From Pseudomonas sp. TH41 (lineage in GTDB: Bacteria; Pseudomonadota; Gammaproteobacteria; Pseudomonadales; Pseudomonadaceae): a stretch of DNA of 64,000 nt. Under the pieces are notes generated by a model. It worked only from the letters and a program-made list of their open reading frames with translations. It was not told the DNA's origin and searched no databases. Location: contig NZ_JAEKFH010000005.1 in assembly GCF_016650695.1 (NCBI RefSeq), forward strand, positions 496,001 through 560,000, in the 5' to 3' direction. The position numbers and the translations under genes are program-made. Of this stretch, positions 1-7,542 are shown one piece after another (positions within the stretch are counted from its first letter, which is position 1; the number at the start of each line of letters is the position of its first letter).

Positions 1-471
1 AGCCACAGCGTTCTACTTGATCTCACCCCGCAAGCCGCCTGGGCCAAACTGCGCGACCTGAGCCTCGCCCCGCACTATGTGCCGGGCTTGACCGGTTGCC
101 AGTTTCATCCCGGCGCACGTGAAGGACTTGGCGCCAGTCGCCGGGTGTTTCGCAAGGGCGGCCAATGGCTGGATGAAAGCGTGGTGCAATGGCAGGAAGG
201 TGCAGGTTTCGTACTGATCCTGCACCGGGCCAGTGACGGCGCGCCCTTCCCGTTTCGCGAGGCCAGCTTCAGTTATGCCCTGCAAGGCGAGGGAGATGGG
301 GCACGCATTACCACGCGCATGAGCTACAGCCTGCGCGGTGGCAGGCTGGTGGAATGGCTGCTGGCCAAGGCGTTCAACAACGTCGTGCGACAGATCGCCG
401 AGAACCTCAAGGCGTACTACGAAAGCGGGCAGACGCAGAATTGCGACTTGCTCGCCGAACGCGCCCTGTAG
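1..471 (+). CDS. SRPBCC-like protein, 3' part
   Basis: The reading frame is open from the first base of the window to a TAG at 469-471, so the start lies upstream. The visible 156 residues look like the C-terminal two thirds of a small START/polyketide-cyclase fold (SRPBCC) protein: alternating strands with aromatic and charged residues, then a long amphipathic C-terminal helix (about residues 113-143 of the visible part). Such proteins bind hydrophobic ligands in a helix-grip fold. No catalytic motif can be named and the ligand is unknown. A GTG inside the frame at 79 is not needed as a start because the frame continues upstream with protein-like sequence. Confidence 0.6.
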   Translation, partial: SHSVLLDLTPQAAWAKLRDLSLAPHYVPGLTGCQFHPGAREGLGASRRVFRKGGQWLDESVVQWQEGAGFVLILHRASDGAPFPFREASFSYALQGEGDGARITTRMSYSLRGGRLVEWLLAKAFNNVVRQIAENLKAYYESGQTQNCDLLAERAL

Positions 472-480
472 CAGGCTCGT

Positions 481-664
481 GTAGCAGCTGCCGAGCCTGC
501 GAGGCTGCGTTCGGCTCGCGTAGCAGCTGCCGAGCTTGCGAGGCTGCGTTCGGCTGCGCAGCAGTCGTAAAATCAGGCGATTCGGTATTCGAGACAAACC
601 GTGGGGGCAGGATTCACGACTGCTTCGCAGCCGAACGCAGCCTCGCAGGCTCGGCAGCTGCTAC
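481..664. repeat. Composite REP-like inverted repeat
   Basis: Two direct copies of a roughly 39-base unit (481-519 and 520-558) are followed by an inverted copy at 616-664, separated by about 50 bases. The core reads GTAGCAGCTGCCGAGC followed by GCGAGGCTGCGTTCGGCT. It fills the space between the SRPBCC gene and the convergent ketosteroid isomerase gene, so it may also act as a bidirectional terminator. It differs in sequence from the other REP families in this window. Confidence 0.75.
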
Positions 665-694
665 GGGGATGTGTTCAAGCTGCTTGGCATTAGC

Positions 695-1084
695 CTATGC
701 CCCACCTTGAGCGGTCAGATTGACCTCGCTCCAATAGGCTTTCATCGAGCGGATCTTGCCGTCCGCATCGAACTCCATCACATCGATCACATGTAGCGAA
801 CACGGTTGCCCGGCCCACTCCATGTCGACCCGGAATGGCATCGCCCCGCAACCGTTGAGTGTCGCTCGAACCGGGCCGGTCAGGGTCGCCGAGACGTTGC
901 TTGCACCCAGTCCTTCACGGTAGAAACGTTCGATGGCCACAAGTCCCTGAATCGGCGGCTGGCCGACCGGGTCTTCGACCACCGCACCCTGGGCGTAGAG
1001 CGCCACAATCGCGTCGATGTCGCCGGCGTCCACCAGCTCCACATAACGCGCCATGGTCTGTTGAATCTGCTGAGTGCCGATCAT
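695..1084 (-). CDS. ksi: Steroid delta-isomerase (ketosteroid isomerase)
   Basis: 129 residues of the NTF2/SnoaL fold, closely matching my recollection of P. putida 3-oxo-delta5-steroid isomerase, which moves the C5-C6 double bond of 3-oxosteroids to C4-C5. The general-acid Tyr14 (RYVELVD), the base Asp38 (VVEDPVGQPP) and the oxyanion Asp101 (HVIDVMEFD) are all present, as are the long conserved NGCGAMPFRV stretch and the YWSEVNL near the C-terminus. It is the last gene of a six-gene leftward operon; its ATG directly follows the thiolase stop with no gap. The context (two acyl-CoA dehydrogenases, SDR, hydratase, thiolase) suggests it acts on a steroid-derived or similar cyclic enone. Activity on true steroids is inferred. 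Confidence 0.88.
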   Translation of the reverse strand: MIGTQQIQQTMARYVELVDAGDIDAIVALYAQGAVVEDPVGQPPIQGLVAIERFYREGLGASNVSATLTGPVRATLNGCGAMPFRVDMEWAGQPCSLHVIDVMEFDADGKIRSMKAYWSEVNLTAQGGA

Positions 1085-2287
1085 TCAAACCACCTCGAAC
1101 AGTGCAGCGGCCCCCATGCCACCACCGATGCACATACTCACCACCACGTAGCGCAAACCGCGGCGCTGTCCCTCGACCAACGCGTGACCGACCATCCGCG
1201 CGCCGGACATGCCAAACGGGTGCCCGATGGAAATCGCCCCGCCGTTGACGTTCAATCGCTCAGACGGAATGCCCAGGGTGTCGCGGCAGTACTGCACCTG
1301 ACAGGCGAATGCCTCGTTCAATTCCCAGAGGCCAATGTGGTCCATGGTCAGACCATGACGCTTGAGCAATTTCGGAATGGCATACACAGGCCCGATGCCC
1401 ATCTCGTCGGAGTTGCAGCCAGCGACCGCCATCCCGCGATAAATCCCCAGCGGTTCCAGTCCACGCTTTTCAGCGAGTTTGGCGCTCATCAGCACAGACG
1501 CCGAAGCGCCATCGGACAATTGCGAGGCATTGCCGGCCGTGATGAAGCGGCCCTTGTCACTCCACTGACCGCCCGGCCACACCGGCTCCAGTGCATTCAG
1601 GCTTTCACGCGTGGTGTCGATGCGGTTGCACTCGTCGCGCAGCAAGGTGACGGACTCGTAGCGGGTCTCGCCGCTGGTTTTGTCGACAATCACTTTGCGG
1701 CTGGTCAGCGGCGCGAGTTCACGGTCGAACAACCCGGCACTTTGCGCCAACGCCGTACGCACCTGGCTCTGGTAACTGTATTCGTCCTGTTCCTCGCGGG
1801 AAATGCCATAACGTGCAGAGACGATCTCGGCCGTTTCGATCATCGGGATATAAGCGTGCGGATCAAGTTCGATCACCGCGCCGGACTGGTTGCGATACAG
1901 GTTTTTGTGTTTGTTCTGCACCAGGGAAATCGACTCCAGGCCTCCGGCCACGGCGATGTCGATTTCGTCGCACATGATGCCTTTGGCGGCCATGGCGATA
2001 CTCATCAGGCCCGACGAACATTGGCGCTCGACGGTCATTCCGGCGACGGAGGTCGGCAAGCCGCCGGCAATCGCGCACAGGCGCCCCAGGTTATAGGACT
2101 GCGTTCCCTGCTGCGCCGCCGCGCCGATGATCACGTCGTCCACTTCGCCCGGCTCGATGCCGGCTCGGCGCACGGCTTCGCGCACAACATGGCCGCCAAG
2201 TTGCGGTGCTTCGGTGTCATTGAATGCACCGCGAAAGGCTTTGCCGATCGGAGTGCGGGCGGTCGAAACGATGACGGCTTCTTTCAT
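1085..2287 (-). CDS. Acetyl-CoA acetyltransferase / 3-ketoacyl-CoA thiolase
   Basis: 400-residue thiolase that cleaves (or forms) 3-ketoacyl-CoA using CoA. Nucleophilic Cys90 lies in VERQCSSGLMS, His356 in SIGHPFGMSGAR, and the second catalytic Cys386 in VSMCIGGGMGAA. Length and termini fit a full-length degradative thiolase. The ATG at 2287 starts MKEAVIVSTART and is preceded by GAGGAA; upstream in-frame starts would add a non-homologous extension overlapping the MaoC gene. It lies 31 bases after the hydratase and abuts ksi. In this operon it would carry out the final thiolytic step of beta-oxidation. The substrate chain or ring cannot be read from sequence. Confidence 0.9.
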   Translation of the reverse strand: MKEAVIVSTARTPIGKAFRGAFNDTEAPQLGGHVVREAVRRAGIEPGEVDDVIIGAAAQQGTQSYNLGRLCAIAGGLPTSVAGMTVERQCSSGLMSIAMAAKGIMCDEIDIAVAGGLESISLVQNKHKNLYRNQSGAVIELDPHAYIPMIETAEIVSARYGISREEQDEYSYQSQVRTALAQSAGLFDRELAPLTSRKVIVDKTSGETRYESVTLLRDECNRIDTTRESLNALEPVWPGGQWSDKGRFITAGNASQLSDGASASVLMSAKLAEKRGLEPLGIYRGMAVAGCNSDEMGIGPVYAIPKLLKRHGLTMDHIGLWELNEAFACQVQYCRDTLGIPSERLNVNGGAISIGHPFGMSGARMVGHALVEGQRRGLRYVVVSMCIGGGMGAAALFEVV

Positions 2288-2318
2288 GTTCAATTCCTCA
2301 AGTGTTCTGCTGGCTGGC

Positions 2319-2777
2319 TCAAGCGGGGTAGTAACGGCTGATGGTGTCGACCACGCAGCCGGGACGCTCCTCGCCATCGATTTCGACGCTGACGCGAATG
2401 GTGGCCTGGACGCCACCCTTGACCTCCTCGACCAACGTCAACTGCGCACTGCCGCGCACCCGCGCACCGACGCGCACCACATTGGGAAAGCGCACCCGCT
2501 CACAGCCGTAATTGACGCCCATGGCAATGCCACGCACCTCGACGATTTGCGGCAAAAACAGATTGACCAGCGAGAGGCTCAGATAGCCATGGGCGATGCA
2601 GGCGCCAAAGGGTCCGCTGGCGGCCTTGAGCGGGTCGACGTGAATCCACTGGTGATCACCGGTGGCTTCGGCGAACTGGTCAATGCGTGGTTGCTCAAGC
2701 GTCAGCCAGTCACTGACCCCAAGGTCCTGGCCCACGGCGTCGAACAAGGCAAGCGGCGTGTCGAAAACTCGTGGCAT
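2319..2777 (-). CDS. MaoC-like (R)-specific enoyl-CoA hydratase
   Basis: 152-residue single hot-dog domain of the MaoC dehydratase family, which adds water to trans-2-enoyl-CoA. The hydratase-2 signature is clear: the catalytic Asp41/His46 pair in GDHQWIHVDP and the IAHGYLSLSL segment at 61-70. It is a single-domain form, expected to dimerise. The ATG at 2777 has an AGAGGG site at suitable distance; a TTG two codons upstream (2783) would overlap the SDR stop by four bases and cannot be excluded. It sits between the SDR and thiolase genes, fitting hydration after acyl-CoA dehydrogenation. Confidence 0.87.
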   Translation of the reverse strand: MPRVFDTPLALFDAVGQDLGVSDWLTLEQPRIDQFAEATGDHQWIHVDPLKAASGPFGACIAHGYLSLSLVNLFLPQIVEVRGIAMGVNYGCERVRFPNVVRVGARVRGSAQLTLVEEVKGGVQATIRVSVEIDGEERPGCVVDTISRYYPA

Positions 2778-2779
2778 GT

Positions 2780-3562
2780 TCAAGCCCTCTGACTGGACAC
2801 CGACAACACTTCGCCGGTCATGTAGGAGCTGTAGTCACTGGCCAGGAACATCATCACGTTGGCCACTTCCCAGACCTCGGCGGCACGGCCGAACGCTTCG
2901 TTGGCGGCGAGTTGATCGAGCACCGCCTGGGGCGCGGATTTGCGCAGGAAATCGTGCAACGCAATACTCGGGCTGACCGCGTTGATGCGAATGCCGTAGT
3001 CGGCGGCCTCTACCGCTGCGCATCGGGTCAATGCCATGACGCCGGCTTTGGCGGCGGCGTAGTGCGATTGTTCTTTTTGCGCCCGCCAGCCCAGCACCGA
3101 AGCGTTGTTGACGATGACCCCGGTACGTCGCTCGATCATCTTCGGCAACATCGCGCGGGTCATGCGCATGGTGCCGGTGAGCGTCACCTCGAGAACCCGG
3201 TTCCACTCCTCGTCCGTCATCTCCACCAGCAGCCGCGAACCGCCAAGCCCGGCGTTGTTGATCAGCACATCGACGCCTTGCAAGTCACGCTCGGCGCACG
3301 CGATTAGCTCCTGCACCTGGGCTTCGTCGGCGACATTGCAAACCTGGCCGAAGACTTGTTCCAGGCCAGTGGTTTCGCGGATCTTCAACACCGCCTCGGC
3401 CAACCGGCCTTCGTGAATATCGCTGATCATCAGCGCGCGGCAACCTTCCTCGGCAGCACGCACCGCGGCGGAGAAACCGATACCGGCACCCGCCGCTGCC
3501 GTGATCAGCACCGACTTGCCGCGCAACAGGCCGTGGCCCGCAACATAGTGTGGAACAGACAT
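2780..3562 (-). CDS. Short-chain dehydrogenase/reductase, IpdF-like
   Basis: 260-residue classical SDR with a Rossmann fold. The nucleotide loop is TAAAGAGIG (21-29), a less usual form with Ala for the first Gly. NNAG is at 102-105, catalytic Ser155 is in NNASVLGW, and Tyr168/Lys172 form YAAAK. The N-terminus GHGLLRGKSVLITAAAG recalls the IpdF group of SDRs from actinobacterial steroid C/D-ring catabolism (recalled similarity, not searched). It probably oxidises a hydroxyacyl-CoA or ring hydroxyl. The ATG at 3562 lies just after an AAGGAG and 14 bases past the upstream dehydrogenase. Longer in-frame extensions upstream overlap that gene and are rejected. Confidence 0.85.
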   Translation of the reverse strand: MSVPHYVAGHGLLRGKSVLITAAAGAGIGFSAAVRAAEEGCRALMISDIHEGRLAEAVLKIRETTGLEQVFGQVCNVADEAQVQELIACAERDLQGVDVLINNAGLGGSRLLVEMTDEEWNRVLEVTLTGTMRMTRAMLPKMIERRTGVIVNNASVLGWRAQKEQSHYAAAKAGVMALTRCAAVEAADYGIRINAVSPSIALHDFLRKSAPQAVLDQLAANEAFGRAAEVWEVANVMMFLASDYSSYMTGEVLSVSSQRA

Positions 3563-3576
3563 GGAAAACTCCTTGG

Positions 3577-4770
3577 TCAGGTGCGCGGGCGCGGTTCTTT
3601 GGGCATTCCCAAAGCGCGCTCGGCGATGATGTTGCGCTGGATCTCGTTGCTGCCGCCGTAGAGGGTGTCGGCGCGACTGAACAGGTACAGCGACTGCAAT
3701 CGGGTGAGTTGATACGGCGCGGCTTCGAGCAACTCGGCCTCGGCGCCGAGCACGTCCATCGCCAACTTGCCGAGGCTGGCATGCCAGGTCGACCAGAACA
3801 GCTTGTAGATGGTCGCCTCTTTGCGTAGCGAACCGTCCTGCGCCCCGGAGAGCATGCGCAGCGAGTTGTAGCGCATGATCCGCAACCCGCTCCAGGCTTC
3901 GGCCAGGCGCTGGCGCAGGACTGGATCGCACGCGGCGCCATTGGCCCGGGCGATGGCGATAATTTCGTTCAGTTCATTGTGAAACTGCATCTGCTGGCCA
4001 AGGGTCGAGACCCCACGTTCGAACCCCAGCAGTGCCATGGCAATTTTCCAGCCTTCGCCCGGCGCGCCGATGATGTTGGCGGCATCGGTGTGGGCATCGT
4101 CGAAGAACACTTCGTTAAATTCCGAGGTGCCGGTCAGTTGCTCGATGGGGCGTACGGTGATTTCCGCTTGGGCCATGGGCACCAGCAGGAAAGACAGGCC
4201 ACGGTGGCCAACGCTGCCGGGTTCGGTGCGGGCGATCACAAAGCACCAGTCCGACTCATGGGCCAGCGAAGTCCAGACTTTCTGGCCGTTGATCACCCAG
4301 CTGCCGCTGGCTTCGTCCAGCACTGCGCGGGTCTTGACGTTAGCCAGGTCTGATCCGGCCCCCGGTTCGGAATAGCCCTGGCACCAGAACGTTGTACCGT
4401 TGACGATGCCCGGGAGAAACCGCTGGTGCTGGTCTGCGTTGCCGAAGGCGGCGATGGTCGGCCCGGCCAGGCCTTCGCCGATATGCCCCATGCGTCCGGG
4501 GCCACCCGCGCGGGCGTACTCCTCGTGGAAAATCACCTGCTGGTTGATCGACAAGCCTCGTCCGCCATGCTCTGGCGCCCACCCGACACAGGTCCAGCCG
4601 CCCTCGGCGAGTTTGCGTTCCCAGGCCTTACGCTCTTCGGGAAAGCTATGTTCATCGCCTGGGCCTCCGCGAAAACGCAGGGGCTCGAATTCACCGCAGA
4701 GGTTGGCACTCAACCAATCGGCCACTTCCTGACGGAAGCACTCATCCTGCTCGCTAAAACTGATTTTCAT
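3577..4770 (-). CDS. Acyl-CoA dehydrogenase, subunit with FAD signature
   Basis: 397-residue acyl-CoA dehydrogenase: N-terminal helical domain, middle beta domain with SEPGAGSDL (134-142) and WVINGQKVWTS (158-168), and C-terminal helical domain. The usual C-terminal YEG glutamate is replaced (Tyr371-Gly372-Gly373), while Glu251 in GFERGVS occupies the helix-G place used by isovaleryl- and long-chain-type enzymes. The start is the ATG at 4770 (MKISFSEQDE), overlapping the upstream partner's stop by four bases (ATGA), which implies translational coupling. Adjacent unlike ACAD genes are the hallmark of the heterotetrameric enzymes of steroid catabolism. Function with the next gene as one enzyme is inferred. 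Confidence 0.88.
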   Translation of the reverse strand: MKISFSEQDECFRQEVADWLSANLCGEFEPLRFRGGPGDEHSFPEERKAWERKLAEGGWTCVGWAPEHGGRGLSINQQVIFHEEYARAGGPGRMGHIGEGLAGPTIAAFGNADQHQRFLPGIVNGTTFWCQGYSEPGAGSDLANVKTRAVLDEASGSWVINGQKVWTSLAHESDWCFVIARTEPGSVGHRGLSFLLVPMAQAEITVRPIEQLTGTSEFNEVFFDDAHTDAANIIGAPGEGWKIAMALLGFERGVSTLGQQMQFHNELNEIIAIARANGAACDPVLRQRLAEAWSGLRIMRYNSLRMLSGAQDGSLRKEATIYKLFWSTWHASLGKLAMDVLGAEAELLEAAPYQLTRLQSLYLFSRADTLYGGSNEIQRNIIAERALGMPKEPRPRT

Positions 4771-5939
4771 GACTGTTCTCCAAGAATTGCCACGGCAATC
4801 CGCTCGCGGTGCCAGGCAGGTAACCCGAGAAAGCTTTCGCTGGCACGGGCGCGCTTGAAGTAGAGGTGCGGGTCGTATTCCCAAGTAAAACCGACGCCGC
4901 CGTGCAACTGGATCGACTCGGACGCGCAGTGGAAATAGGTTTCAGAGCACTGCGCCTTGGCCAGCGCCGCCGCCAGCGGCAACTCGGCGGCCACCCGCGA
5001 GTCGCCCTGTGGATCGAGGACTTCCTGAGCCACGCAGGCCGCGTAATAACTGGCTGATCGTGCGCATTCGACCTGCAGCATCATGTCGGCGGCACGGTGT
5101 TTGAGCGCCTGAAAACTGGCGATCGCACGCCCGAATTGTTGGCGTTCCTGCATGTAGGCGATGCTCAGGTCGAGCACTTGCTGCGCGCCGCCGGTCTGTT
5201 CGGCGGCCAGGCCAATGCAGGCCAATTGCAGGACTCGCTCCAGGTAAGGCCAACCCGCGCCGAACTGACCCAGCAGGCAGTTAGCGCCGAGGGAGACGCC
5301 TTTGAGTTGAAGACGCGCCTGACGACGGGTCTGGTCCATCGTGGGCACCCTCTGCCGCTCGATCCCGGCACGGTTCGCGTCCACGGCGAACAGGCTGATA
5401 CCTGCTTGACCGGTCGATCCGGGAGTCCGTGCGGCAATGATCAAGAGATCGGCGCTGTGCCCGTCGAGGACATGCTTGAGGATTCCGTCGAGCACGAACC
5501 CTTCGCCCTCGGGCACCGCCGTCACCTGAACATCCTCGGCCGTCCAGCCATTGGCGCTGCTGAAGGCCAGCGTCGCCGTGAGGCTGCCATCAGCGATCAA
5601 TGGCAGCCAGCGCCGCTTTTGCTCATCGTTGGCGGCCAGCAACAATGCCGGCGTGGCCATGCAGGCGGTGGCAAAAAACGGCGAGCACAGTAAGCTGCGA
5701 CCCATCTGTTCCAGTAAAATCACTAGCTCGACAAAGCCCAGACCAAGCCCACCGTATGCTTCGGGAATATGAATCGCCGGCCAGTACATTTCGCGGCACA
5801 GACGTTGCCACAGTGCCTCGTCGAAACCTCGCTCACTGACCATCGCCGCCCGTACGGCGGCAGAATCCGACACGGCGGCGAGAAAGCCTTCGGCCGATGT
5901 ACGGATCATTTCCTGTTCGTCGCTGAATGCAAACTCCAT
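4767..5939 (-). CDS. Acyl-CoA dehydrogenase, partner subunit
   Basis: 390 residues, first gene of the six-gene operon. It has the ACAD fold (helical N-domain, middle beta domain, RQQFGRAIASFQALKH in the C-domain), but the middle-domain substrate/FAD signature is degenerate: LAFSSANGW (124-132) replaces the SEPGAGSD seen in the next gene. Glu234 (LERVLQLA) sits in the helix-G position. Such divergent partners in alpha2-beta2 acyl-CoA dehydrogenases often contribute structure or half of the flavin site. The start at 5939 (MEFAFSDEQE) is chosen because this is where ACAD homology begins; an upstream start adds 15 unrelated residues. Confidence 0.85.
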   Translation of the reverse strand: MEFAFSDEQEMIRTSAEGFLAAVSDSAAVRAAMVSERGFDEALWQRLCREMYWPAIHIPEAYGGLGLGFVELVILLEQMGRSLLCSPFFATACMATPALLLAANDEQKRRWLPLIADGSLTATLAFSSANGWTAEDVQVTAVPEGEGFVLDGILKHVLDGHSADLLIIAARTPGSTGQAGISLFAVDANRAGIERQRVPTMDQTRRQARLQLKGVSLGANCLLGQFGAGWPYLERVLQLACIGLAAEQTGGAQQVLDLSIAYMQERQQFGRAIASFQALKHRAADMMLQVECARSASYYAACVAQEVLDPQGDSRVAAELPLAAALAKAQCSETYFHCASESIQLHGGVGFTWEYDPHLYFKRARASESFLGLPAWHRERIAVAILGEQS

Positions 5940-6166
5940 CGCGGCGCCTTCTGCTCGTTTGGCGGGGCACGCATGCAGCGACACCCCTCTGGCCTTCGAG
6001 TTTGGTGCCAGCCGGACGCGACAGAATCGTTAGCCCTGCCTAGTCCGAACGGGCGATGCCGCAGAGAATGAAACGCTGCACGGCAGGAATGCTCGACTAA
6101 CCTCCCATTACGAGGTCTTATTGGCCGAGAACATCAAAACCAACCGCTAGCGAGGTTCCAGACACT

Positions 6167-6808
6167 GTGAGCACTGAGCAAGAGACGACCTTTGACGAGC
6201 CGCGACTCAACAGCACGGAAATCCGCATTCTGGGTTCGTTGATCGAGAAACAGGCCACCAGCCCGGAAACCTATCCGCTGACCCTCAATGCGTTGGTGAT
6301 TGCCTGCAACCAGAAAACCAGCCGTGAACCGGTGATGAACCTTACCCAGGGTCAGGTTGGCCAGAGCCTGCGCGCCCTCGAAGGTCGCGGTTTCACCAGA
6401 CTGGTGATGGGCAGCCGGGCGGATCGCTGGGAACATAAGGTCGACAAGGCACTGGAACTGGTGCCGGCGCAGGTGATTCTGACGGGGTTGCTGTTTTTGC
6501 GTGGTCCGCAGACGGTCAATGAACTGCTGACCCGCAGCGGGCGCATGCATGAGTTTGAAGATGCCGAACAAGTCGTGCATCAGCTGGAACGGTTGATCGC
6601 GCGAGGTCTGGCACTGCTGATTCCACGCCAGGCGGGTCAGCGTGAAGACCGGTATATGCATGCGTTGGGGGATCCGGCGGATATTGAAGTGATCCTCGCG
6701 GCACGGCAGAACCCGGTGGAACGCAGTGGCGGTGTGTCGGCTGAGCGCATCGAAGAGCTGGAAGCGCGAATTGCAGCGCTGGAAGAACGCCTGGCACGCC
6801 TCGAATAA
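6167..6808 (+). CDS. yceH: YceH family protein (DUF480)
   Basis: 213-residue DUF480/YceH protein of two tandem winged-helix domains (about residues 10-90 and 100-180) and a short C-terminal coiled coil (ERIEELEARIAALEERLARL). The family is conserved in proteobacteria; its role is not established. The GTG at 6167 is used because the conserved start LNSTEIRILGSLIEKQ follows directly and no better ATG exists. It is transcribed away from the acyl-CoA dehydrogenase operon; the shared 227-base gap carries both promoters. A REP palindrome follows. Confidence 0.88.
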   Translation: MSTEQETTFDEPRLNSTEIRILGSLIEKQATSPETYPLTLNALVIACNQKTSREPVMNLTQGQVGQSLRALEGRGFTRLVMGSRADRWEHKVDKALELVPAQVILTGLLFLRGPQTVNELLTRSGRMHEFEDAEQVVHQLERLIARGLALLIPRQAGQREDRYMHALGDPADIEVILAARQNPVERSGGVSAERIEELEARIAALEERLARLE

Positions 6809-6827
6809 CTAAGCCACACATCGTCCA

Positions 6828-6920
6828 ATGTGGGAGCGGGCTTGCTCGCGAAGGCGGCGTAACGGTCACCTGAGATGGTGAATGTCATGCCCCCTTCGCG
6901 AGCAAGCCCGCTCCCACATT
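6828..6920. repeat. REP palindrome (GTGGGAGCGGGC type)
   Basis: Arms of AATGTGGGAGCGGGCTTGCT and its complement, each continuing to CGCGAAGG, flank about 45 bases. Located between the convergent yceH and cupin genes. Confidence 0.85.
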
Positions 6921-6935
6921 TTACTTTCGGTGAGG

Positions 6936-7454
6936 CTACTCGCCGTCCCAGTAATCCACACCGTCGCCCGGCCGGGCGATGGCGACGAAGCCCGAGACAT
7001 TGCCCTGCGCATCGACCTTGAAGTCGTCCATCACCGCGTACTTGCCGGAATCCGGGTATTCGCAGATCTCCGGCGATTGCTGGGTGCTGACCGCCAGGTA
7101 GCGTAATTCGCCGTGGCTGGTGTTGATGATCTGGTGCGCCGCCTCAGGACCGCCCGGCGGGCAGGCAATCACGTCGCCCGCACGAATGGGAAAACGCTCG
7201 GCACCGAGACGAACCTCCCCTCCCCCGGCCACGACGTAAAACATCTCCTCGTTAACCCGATGACTATGAAACGGGCTGCCGCGCATGCCCGGCTCCAGTA
7301 CGTACAAGCGATAACCCAGCTTTTTCGCCCCCAATTGCTGACCGACACGCGCTATCCGCTGTTGATAGCGTCCAGCCGTGTCGCCGGTGGGCGCCAGGGC
7401 CTCGGGTAGCGGTTCAAGTTTGACCTGGTGCAGATTGAGGATCGCGGGATGCAT
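6936..7454 (-). CDS. Cupin-domain protein
   Basis: 172-residue single-domain cupin. Motif 1 is recognisable as PFHSHRVNEEMFYVVAGGGEV, with metal-binding His and Glu, followed by RAGDVIACPPGGPEAAHQIIN as motif 2. The family ranges from isomerases to dioxygenases and sugar-binding proteins; no specific reaction can be assigned. The ATG at 7454 has a good upstream GGAGG; a longer in-frame reading would run through a REP palindrome. It follows the SDH-L gene on the same strand, separated by that palindrome, so co-transcription is uncertain. Confidence 0.78.
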   Translation of the reverse strand: MHPAILNLHQVKLEPLPEALAPTGDTAGRYQQRIARVGQQLGAKKLGYRLYVLEPGMRGSPFHSHRVNEEMFYVVAGGGEVRLGAERFPIRAGDVIACPPGGPEAAHQIINTSHGELRYLAVSTQQSPEICEYPDSGKYAVMDDFKVDAQGNVSGFVAIARPGDGVDYWDGE

Positions 7455-7480
7455 GGAAACCTCCAGAGGGTACAAAACGC

Positions 7481-7536
7481 AAAAGATCGCAGCCTGCGGC
7501 AGCTCCTGTAGGAGCTGCCGCAGGCTGCGATCTTTT
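7481..7536. repeat. REP palindrome (AAAAGATCGCAGCC type)
   Basis: Near-perfect hairpin with 27-base arms and a 2-base loop: AAAAGATCGCAGCCTGCGGC ... GCGATCTTTT. It lies between the SDH-L and cupin genes and ends in T-runs on both strands, so it could terminate transcription. Confidence 0.88.
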
Positions 7537-7542
7537 GATCTT

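Noticed and set aside
13..597. 194-codon minus-strand frame covering the first repeat and SRPBCC gene
   Set aside because: Much of it is the translated inverted repeat (SRTQPRKLGSCY repeated), and the opposite strand carries the plausible gene.
481..664. Short repeated units considered as a CRISPR array
   Set aside because: Only two direct units with no unique spacers, and the third is inverted; it fits a REP cluster.
806..2341. 511-codon open frame on the + strand opposite thiolase and ksi
   Set aside because: It is antisense to genes with intact catalytic motifs, has the composition expected from the complementary strand of GC-rich coding DNA, and shows no domain.
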